Shown one piece after another: positions 57,387 through 64,000 of a stretch of 64,000 bases of DNA (position 1 is the first letter of the stretch; every line of letters begins with the position of its first letter). Source of the DNA: Septoria linicola (Eukaryota; Ascomycota; Dothideomycetes; Mycosphaerellales; Mycosphaerellaceae); NCBI GenBank assembly GCA_024114885.1, contig CP099425.1:1302001-1366000 (forward strand). Reading direction: 5' to 3'. The notes beneath the pieces were generated by a model that was given only the letters and a program-made list of their open reading frames with translations, made no database searches and was not told the origin of the DNA. A program made the translations under genes and the position numbers.

Positions 57387-59108
57387 ATGACAGTAGAACC
57401 AGCTCGTCATGGTGCCGAGCATCTCCACGGAATCGTGGATATGGGCTCAAATGGCATCAGGTTCAGCATATCCAGTCTTCACCCTCCCACCCAGAGAGTC
57501 ATGCCGACTCTGTACCAACATCGGGTAGGTATCTCTTTGTACGACGCTCAATACTCACAAACAGGCGAGCGAGTGCCCATAGACGATAAGACTATCAAGG
57601 CGGTCACGAAAGCATTCAAACAATTCAAGCGCACGTGTCAAGATTTTGGGGTGCCAGAGCAGAACACTACGGTGCTAGCCACCGAAGCGACCCGGACTGC
57701 CATCAACTCTGAGCCGTTCAGATCCGAAATCAAGAAAGAAGTAGGTTGGGATGTCACGATGCTCGCCAAGGAAGATGAGGGCAAAGTAGGTGCGATGGGC
57801 GTGGCGTCTTCCCTCCCTGCTCTGACTGGACTAGTTATGGATCTTGGAGGTGGGAGTACACAGCTCAGCTGGATTGTGAAGAATAGCGCGAGTGATGGTG
57901 TTCAATTACCGCCGTCCGGCGCAGTCAGCATGCCCTATGGAGCCGCAGCAATGTCGAGAAGGCTGGCAGACGCCGAGCGGGACGGGTCAACCGCAGACCT
58001 CCGTAAGGAAGTGCGTGAAGCTTTCAAAACCGCGTATGCTAGCTTGAAAGTACCCGAAGAACTCGCCACCGCTGCACGACAACAAGGTGGCTTTACTCTA
58101 TATCTGAGTGGAGGCGGCTTTCGCGGCTGGGGATACGTACTCATGAGCCAGCATCATGTACAACCATATCCAATACCCGTGATCAACGGCTTCAAGGTGG
58201 ATCGAAGTGCGTTTTTGAGCACAGATCAGGTCAAAGCCGCAGCAGCAGAGTCTCTCGAGCATGCCGGAGAAGGGGACCTCTTCCGCATATCTGACCGTAG
58301 AGCTGGGCAAGTGCCAGCCGTGGCTTTCTTAGTCAATGTTCTTGCCGAAGCTTTACCGCTAGTGAAGGAGGTTCGATTCTGCCAAGGAGGTGTTCGCGAA
58401 GGACATTTGTTCTCAGCATTGCCAACAGAGATCAAAGCGGAACTACCTTTAGTCGTGGCCACCCGACCGTTCACGAAGCCCTCAGCCTCCGCGGCGCTTG
58501 TCCATCTGCTCGAGGCTGCCTTGCCTCCAGGATCGACATCTGGCGCCATAGACGATTATAAAATCGTGTTCGTCCCAGACTTGCTTGAGGCATTTGCCAA
58601 TCTAATCTACTACCACTCTAGTCACTCGAAAGACCTACAGTCTTCAGCAGCACTGCGCTCTACAACAGCTGGTGTTCTTGCTGGTGTACACGGTATCACA
58701 CACGAGGCGAGGATCTTGATTGCGCTGCTCTTATGTGCAAGATGGGGAGGCAGCACTCCGCCGAGCGACGATGTGTTCAAGCGCAGCCTTGAACAGCTTG
58801 TTGGCTCACCTTGGACATTGTGGTGGATCAATTACCTCGGCGCAGTTGCATCTCTCATTGCCTGTGTCTATCCTGCTGGTCCCTCGGAGGGTCAATCTAG
58901 AATACAGCTTAAGGCCGCGTGGAGCACCGATGACAAGCAACGGCCACTCCTGCTGTTGAGAGTTCTTGTTGGTGCTGATGTGGACAAGGATGACGTCGAA
59001 CAGGAGGCCAACGAGATCGAAAAGGTTGGCAAGCGAAAGCGGTGGATCGGTGGCCGAGATGGTATTGGGCATAGGATATCCGTTGAGGTGAAGAACACCA
59101 TCGCTTGA
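57387..59108 (+). CDS. RTG2: Retrograde regulation protein 2 (Ppx/GppA phosphatase family)
   Basis: Single exon, 573 residues, close to yeast Rtg2. The ASKHA-type phosphate motifs are present: VDMGSNGIRFSIS near 17-29 and MDLGGGSTQLSW near 150. The fungal-Rtg2 blocks SGGGFRGWGYVLMSQ and FCQGGVREGHLF follow. In yeast Rtg2 signals mitochondrial dysfunction to the nucleus and controls glutamate-supplying genes; in filamentous fungi the role is less clear. The ATG gives the expected short leader. It is probably not part of the metabolic cluster, since it is conserved and separated from it by 480 bp. Possible polyphosphate or ppGpp hydrolysis cannot be judged from sequence. Confidence 0.93.
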   Translation: MTVEPARHGAEHLHGIVDMGSNGIRFSISSLHPPTQRVMPTLYQHRVGISLYDAQYSQTGERVPIDDKTIKAVTKAFKQFKRTCQDFGVPEQNTTVLATEATRTAINSEPFRSEIKKEVGWDVTMLAKEDEGKVGAMGVASSLPALTGLVMDLGGGSTQLSWIVKNSASDGVQLPPSGAVSMPYGAAAMSRRLADAERDGSTADLRKEVREAFKTAYASLKVPEELATAARQQGGFTLYLSGGGFRGWGYVLMSQHHVQPYPIPVINGFKVDRSAFLSTDQVKAAAAESLEHAGEGDLFRISDRRAGQVPAVAFLVNVLAEALPLVKEVRFCQGGVREGHLFSALPTEIKAELPLVVATRPFTKPSASAALVHLLEAALPPGSTSGAIDDYKIVFVPDLLEAFANLIYYHSSHSKDLQSSAALRSTTAGVLAGVHGITHEARILIALLLCARWGGSTPPSDDVFKRSLEQLVGSPWTLWWINYLGAVASLIACVYPAGPSEGQSRIQLKAAWSTDDKQRPLLLLRVLVGADVDKDDVEQEANEIEKVGKRKRWIGGRDGIGHRISVEVKNTIA

Positions 59109-60485
59109 CAACTAGTCAGGCATTCAGGAGCGCTCCCTAGCATGTTTGGAGACTGCGTCGGCACTTCCATTAGCTGGCCAGAGCCGAAATCTGGGCATAC
59201 GGCGTCTCCAGCCCATAGCATGTGAAAGCAGTCAAACGTGGGCTGCTAACATGCAACTTAAGAACAGGCCTTCAGGTCTGGAGTCACTTCAATCAGGTGG
59301 ACACCACGATTTATCGCCGAACAACGTGGTGGGAAGCACTGTCTTATAGCCCAGATTTACCCTCAAACAGTCTGCTCACATGAAACAAGTGGACTTGGCC
59401 ATAATGGCCCCAGTGGATGTGATCCGCGCTTTGCTGAGCTCTGTCGGTTATTTACAGACGACAAGATCCACCGCGAAGCGTGAAAGCTTGAGCCTCATCA
59501 TGCAGTTCTTCCAAATTGGTGCCAGAACACCCACCTGTGACAAGGTCAAAAGCGCATTAGAGAATCAGATGCTCTGGCAGTTCGCGTTTGCAGAGCTGCA
59601 GAGGCATCCAACATCAATCCACCACGACGAAGCATCGACTTCGTAGTCGAAAGAGGACGCCATAAGCGCCTCAGCAGCCGTGCATAGGGCAGAGGCACAG
59701 GCGGAGATACACCATACTTTGCAATAGCAGCGAACAAAGCAGAATCGGCAGGCGGCGCGCCCCAAAGTGCTTCACCAGATCACCAATGGAGCAAGCTTGG
59801 CCTTCGAGTCGAATTCAGCTATTGAGTTGCCCCTTTACTTGTGGTTGCTGAAGAACGTCCAAGATTCGGGCTTTGGCGTAGAGTATTTTTGTGTAAACCA
59901 GCGGCTTCTCAGAATCCACAGGACACCAAAATGCTATTACTAGTCTGTAGGGATTCATCTTCGATGTCTCTGTGTCCATGCTTTCAGGCGACCCGGATGT
60001 TGTCGTAGAAAGGCGTGCCTAAAGGTCGCACAAAAGCCGATGATCAGATACCGCATCGTCTTCGTCAATGGCCGAGATCGTGCCATCTCGGCATCTCACT
60101 AGCTTTCACATTTCCACTTCTCTCGCATAAAGCCTCGGACAACGAGCTTGTCGATGCGAGCAGAAGGTTGCGACAGAAAGTAGCATGTATCTCCTCACAA
60201 ACTGTTAATTGCCGACAATCCTGGTATGACCAGCTTGCCCGAAAAGTGATCTACTGCCAAGCAACGCGGAGTAAACATGTGAGACTCGCATTGCAGATCA
60301 CTGATGGCGTGGCGAGGGCGGCATGGCATCCGACGCTCTATCGTCTGGGGTCTCCAGCTTCTCCAGTCTGCTCATGCCGGCATCAAAGGCTGCACTATAT
60401 CATCGAGCGACGATAAAGACGTGGTCGGCCGCGCTCGAAAGCAAGTGGTATCTCACCTATCGCGAAAGTGACACGAATCGACGCC
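59109..60485. other. Intergenic, 1.4 kb, no supported gene
   Basis: This is the 3' flank of RTG2 and the promoter of the MFS transporter gene. A 133-codon plus-strand frame at 60015..60416 and an 88-codon frame at 59380..59646 begin with ATG but show no domain or splice sites. No repeats are seen. Confidence 0.5.
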
Positions 60486-62225
60486 ATGGCTACCTCGAAG
60501 ACTGCCGTGGACATGATCGAGGAACATGATCCACGCAAGAATAATTCCATCATCGGACATGAGGCTTCGCAGCACGGAGATAGAGCCCTAGCCATCATCG
60601 GCGACGAGAGAGTCAGCTTGACTGAGGAAGATGTATGAGACCTTAGCATACCTGACATGTGCCTTCGCTGATCACCCACCGCAGAACAAGAGAATCCGAC
60701 GTAAGACAAACAAGGTCATCCTATGCATCCTCATCTGGGTCTACTTCCTCCAGATTCTAGACAAGACTGTGCTTGGCTATGGTGCGACCTTTGGCATGAA
60801 GGAAGCGACGGGGCTCGTGGGAAACCAATATTCTCTGGTGGGCAGTATCGCTCCTATCGCCCAGCTAGCATGGCAGCCTTTCTCATCCTATTTGATCGTC
60901 AGGGTGCCCCACCGAATCCTCATGCCTTCACTCGTTCTTGGCTGGGGAATCGCGCAGACATGCATGGCTGCTGCGTATAATTATCATGGGCTACTAGCTG
61001 CACGCTTCTTCCTGGGCCTGTTCGAGGGTGGCTGCCTCCCATTATTCAGCATCATCACTTCTCAATGGTACCGCCGAGCTGAGCAACCTATCATCGTGGC
61101 AGCATGGTACAGCACAAACGGTCTTGCTACGATCGCTGCGAGTGCACTGTCATTTGGTCTTGGACACATCCAATCATCAGTCCTAGAGTCCTGGCAGATC
61201 ATCTTCATGTAAGTCTGAGATGGTATCGTCCGCTCGATATTCGCTAATGCGATAGTAGGTTCGTCGGTCTTGTGACGGTCATCACAGCTCCTTTTGTGTA
61301 CTGGAAGCTTGACAACGACATTCCGTCGGCGCGATTTCTGACCGAGGACGAGAAGCCACAGGCTATCGAACGTCTACGAGCCAACCAGACGGGCACAGGT
61401 AGCCGAGAGTTCAAGTGGGATCAGGTTCGGGAATTGGCACTCGACGGCAAGACATACCTCTGGATCGCTCTATCTCTGCTGCTCAACGTCGGCGCATCCG
61501 TCACGAATACATTTGGTCCGTTGATCATAAGTGGTTTCGGATACGACAAATTCATCACGAGCCTGCTGAACATGCCATTCGGCGCACTTCAGTTCATAAT
61601 CATCCTGTTCGCATCCTGGGCTGCGCAGAAGTTCAAGAACAAATCCTTGATATTGGTCGCACTCGTTGCACCCGTAGTCGCAGGTCTGGCCATGCTCTAT
61701 ACCATCTCTCACACCGACGCCAACCAAGGAGCGTTGATGGCTGGCTACTATCTACTATCCTTCCTGTTTGGCGGCAACCCCTTGATCGTCTCGTGGATTG
61801 TGGGCAACACAGCAGGCACAACTAAGAAAAGCACTGTCATGTCCGTCTACAACGCAGCCTCAAGTGCCGGCAACATTATTGGCCCACTGTTGTTCAACTC
61901 AAAAGACGCCCCAACTTACAGACCTGGTTTGCGAGCTGTCCTCGGCATATTTGTGGCTCTCGCCGCTTGCGTACTGCTTCAAGCTGCCAATCTGATGTTC
62001 TTGAACAAGTTGCAGGAGCGAAAGAGAGTCAAGAACGGCAAGCCGGCGAAGATCAGGGATCAAAGTATGCAAAACTCATACCAGGAAGTTGACGACCAGA
62101 ATAATTACAGCATTGGTGCCGCCGAAGGAGATCAAGAGGCAGGTACGCAGCATGCTAGAATCGGTGATCAGGCGTTCTTGGATATTGGTGATAGGAAGAA
62201 TGATGAGTTCATCTATATCCTGTAG
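60486..62225 (+). CDS. MFS transporter, Dal5/allantoate permease (anion:cation symporter) family
   Basis: Three exons, 60486..60632, 60685..61208 and 61259..62225, encode 545 residues. Exon 1 supplies a soluble N-terminus ending SLTEED; its join to NKRIRRKTNKVILCILIW restores the family's entry to helix 1. The hallmark LQILDKTVLGYGATFGM, GSIAPIAQLAWQPFSSYL, RFFLGLFEGGCLPLFSIIT and YRRAEQP blocks are clear, with about 12 membrane helices. The C-terminal tail is hydrophilic. Relatives import allantoate, ureidosuccinate, small peptides, vitamins or organic acids by proton symport at the plasma membrane; the substrate here is unknown. It may serve the oxidative cluster 3.5 kb to the left, but RTG2 lies between. 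Confidence 0.95.
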
Positions 62226-63248
62226 GCACTGTCAAGTCATGTCTACGTACATACAGCACAAGAAGCGAGAATTAGCTCGTTCAAGATCAAAACATGTCTA
62301 GCGCCACTGGTACAGACTTGACCTTATGATCTCGCACAAGACAATCTCCGACCACGCATCATGCTGAGAGAGCACATTTGAGGAGCACATGTCTGCGAGT
62401 GTGCCAAGGCGGCATGTCCGTCTCTGCACGGCACAGCTGCATCCACAAGATTCCGGGCCCGATATTCTCGGATGCGATCGAACCCACCGCTTTGGACACC
62501 GATGAGTTTCAATGCTTCTGGTTGGGACATCCTTTCGAGAGCCTAGTGGACGGCTGCATTGGTCGGCATTGGTGGGTGGTTAGATTCTGCACGTCCAGGC
62601 ATTGTGCTTATGGCTTACTTTAGTGCTTAAGCATCTGAAGCACTCTGGTCAAACTGCAATCATCAGACGTGTAACACCACATCAAGATGGCAGCTGACGA
62701 GACTCGTATCGCGCATTCAGTTTCGTATGACGATAGCTCGCCAGCTTAATGAGCACCCAAATGTACGTAAATCTCACGGCACTCTTCTGCCACGGCAATG
62801 ACAGTCCAGTACGATGTCTCCACTTTCGCGAATGGTTCCTCAAATTGCCTCGTCCACCCTCTCTTGGAATGGAGATGACGATGAGTGAATTTCATAGAAG
62901 CGACCTGTGCGATATAAACTTGAGAGCGATGTCGACTCACAAGCCGATGACAGATCCACTTTTCTCTTGGCATGTTGGTCTCTGCCTTGCCTTGCCTCAT
63001 GTTACGCGCCGCATTCGACTTCTCCAACCGCATTGCTAGGCAAGACCCTATCTGCTATTTGATACCCAGTCGTGAGACCATGCCAAAAGCCGTACATAAC
63101 ATGTGGGTGTCTGCTGATAGCAATTGGCGGCTGCTGGCGGCGTCGTGTAGCACCTACTGTGCCGCTTCCCTAATTATAAAGCATCTGACTATAGTCAGCT
63201 TTGTAGCCATCATTAATACCATCACCGCAGTGGCTTCATGATCACGTC
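62226..63248. other. Intergenic, 1.0 kb, no supported gene
   Basis: This is the 3' flank of the transporter gene and upstream region of the small repeat protein gene. Short frames on both strands lack features. Confidence 0.45.
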
Positions 63249-63770
63249 ATGGCGTCCGAACGACAGAGTACAGAGCCAATGGCCACTCCAGACTCCACGC
63301 GATCTGCCACCGGAGCCTGGCTCTTACCAGGAGACTTATGGCCAAGAGTTGCTGAGTTGGAAGCACAAGACCCGACACTCAGTCTAACACGTTGTTTGAA
63401 ATTTTGGGAGCCGAATGGCGCGAAAACTTACTCGACGAGCCTGATGTTGAACCTGATCGTACTCCTGGACCCGATGCGAACGCAGCGGACCGTGGAGGAT
63501 GGTACCATCTGGTATTGTGGGGGCTGGATGATGAACATATCGCAGAAAGAGGAATACGACCGCCTGTTGGCAGCAAATCCGACGTGGACACATACTAGGT
63601 GTTACAGAGCGGCGGTTGGTGGTTGGAATTCTGGTGGTAAGTAACACTTTTCGTATTCCTCGACCACGGGCTGATCTGCGCCTTTCACAGTGAGTCAAGC
63701 TGTAGCACCTGAATACGATGTGCAATTTCTGCGACTACGAGAGGAGGCGGCAGCTCGTACAGAACATTGA
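63249..63770 (+). CDS. Short two-exon protein with an internal TRC repeat, function unknown
   Basis: Exons 63249..63636 and 63691..63770 (donor GTAAGT, acceptor TTCACAG) join in phase 1 and give 155 residues. The sequence has no known domain. Two segments resemble each other: VAELEAQDPTLSLTRCLKFW (about residues 37-56) and YDRLLAANPTWTHTRCYRAA (about 103-122). They share the pattern Leu/Ala-x-x-(D/N)PTxxxTRC. This duplication and the clean splice support a real gene. The middle is Met/Thr-rich with WYCGGWMM. The C-terminus is charged (FLRLREEAAARTEH). There is no signal peptide or membrane helix. I do not recognise the family; it resembles the short Trp-rich orphan proteins common in plant-associated fungi. 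Confidence 0.6.
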
Positions 63771-64000
63771 ATGAGAGCTCGCTGTATACTCCTTGGTGGC
63801 AATATATGGAGTTGCCTCGCAAACTCAGATTGTTTGCAATTGAACGCCTTACTTCATGATGGATGGTCAAGCTTTCCGACTTGCACGCCAGCACGAGTCT
63901 CATGCAGAAGTCCTTGTGCTTATGTAGATTTGCACCCTCACGGGCTCGTGATCAGCATCTCAGCCACTAGAAACGTCCAGGCTACAGCTCATCCCTCTTT
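63771..64000. other. Right-edge sequence, no supported gene
   Basis: This is the 3' flank of the small repeat protein gene up to the window end. Nothing is recognisable. Confidence 0.45.

Noticed and set aside
60015..60416. 133-codon plus-strand frame before the MFS gene
   Set aside because: No domain, no splice sites, composition like random sequence.
1..64000. Search for CRISPR arrays, transposons with terminal repeats, tRNA and rRNA genes
   Set aside because: None was recognised by eye. A tRNAscan/Infernal and repeat-library run would be decisive.

Overview
The window is nuclear DNA of a filamentous ascomycete (Pezizomycotina). The gene content points to a Dothideomycete, possibly of the Mycosphaerellales; that finer placement is a guess from overall protein character, not a test. 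Evidence: compact genes with short (about 45-120 nt) GT-AG introns and CTAAC/CTGAC-like branch sites, a group X hybrid histidine kinase, Crh-type wall transglycosidase, chimeric C2H2-Zn2Cys6 regulator, Rtg2 and Dal5-type transporters. I see no rRNA, tRNA, CRISPR array or transposon. I support 25 protein genes, most as spliced models whose exons I joined by hand with matching phases.

Region 1 (1-25.5 kb) is mostly housekeeping. It holds a small secreted Cys/Ser-rich protein, the replicative helicase subunit Mcm2, an ankyrin+DIL-domain protein, a 2471-residue group X histidine kinase, a secreted M14 carboxypeptidase, the Cdc7 kinase and, divergent from it, condensin subunit Cnd1. Mcm2 is the classical substrate of Cdc7; the MCM2 promoter and the shared CDC7/CND1 promoter both carry MCB-like ACGCG elements, suggesting common G1/S control.

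Region 2 (25.5-45.1 kb) holds a putative small membrane protein, a nine-exon Gly/Val-repeat protein of unknown function, a membrane-anchored DUF3445 protein, Pro2, a Crh-like GPI protein, NAD-glutamate dehydrogenase, a histone-H1-like Lys/Ala protein, a mitochondrial APS/PAPS-type carrier and a non-canonical poly(A) polymerase-like nucleotidyltransferase. Pro2 and NAD-GDH both act on glutamate.

Region 3 (45.3-56.9 kb) is the accessory part: three minus-strand genes (S15/CocE-like hydrolase, C2H2-Zn2Cys6 regulator, aldo-keto reductase) and three plus-strand genes (two unrelated FAD monooxygenases and a metallo-beta-lactamase-fold gene), arranged head to head around a 314-bp promoter. It looks like a small regulated oxidative catabolic or metabolite-tailoring cluster with no PKS/NRPS/terpene backbone in view. 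Two members appear damaged: a one-base frame break in the hydrolase, and a frame break plus loss of metal-ligand histidines in the MBL gene. The cluster may therefore be decaying, or the assembly may have indel errors.

Region 4 (57-64 kb) holds Rtg2, a Dal5-family MFS transporter and a short two-exon protein with an internal repeat.
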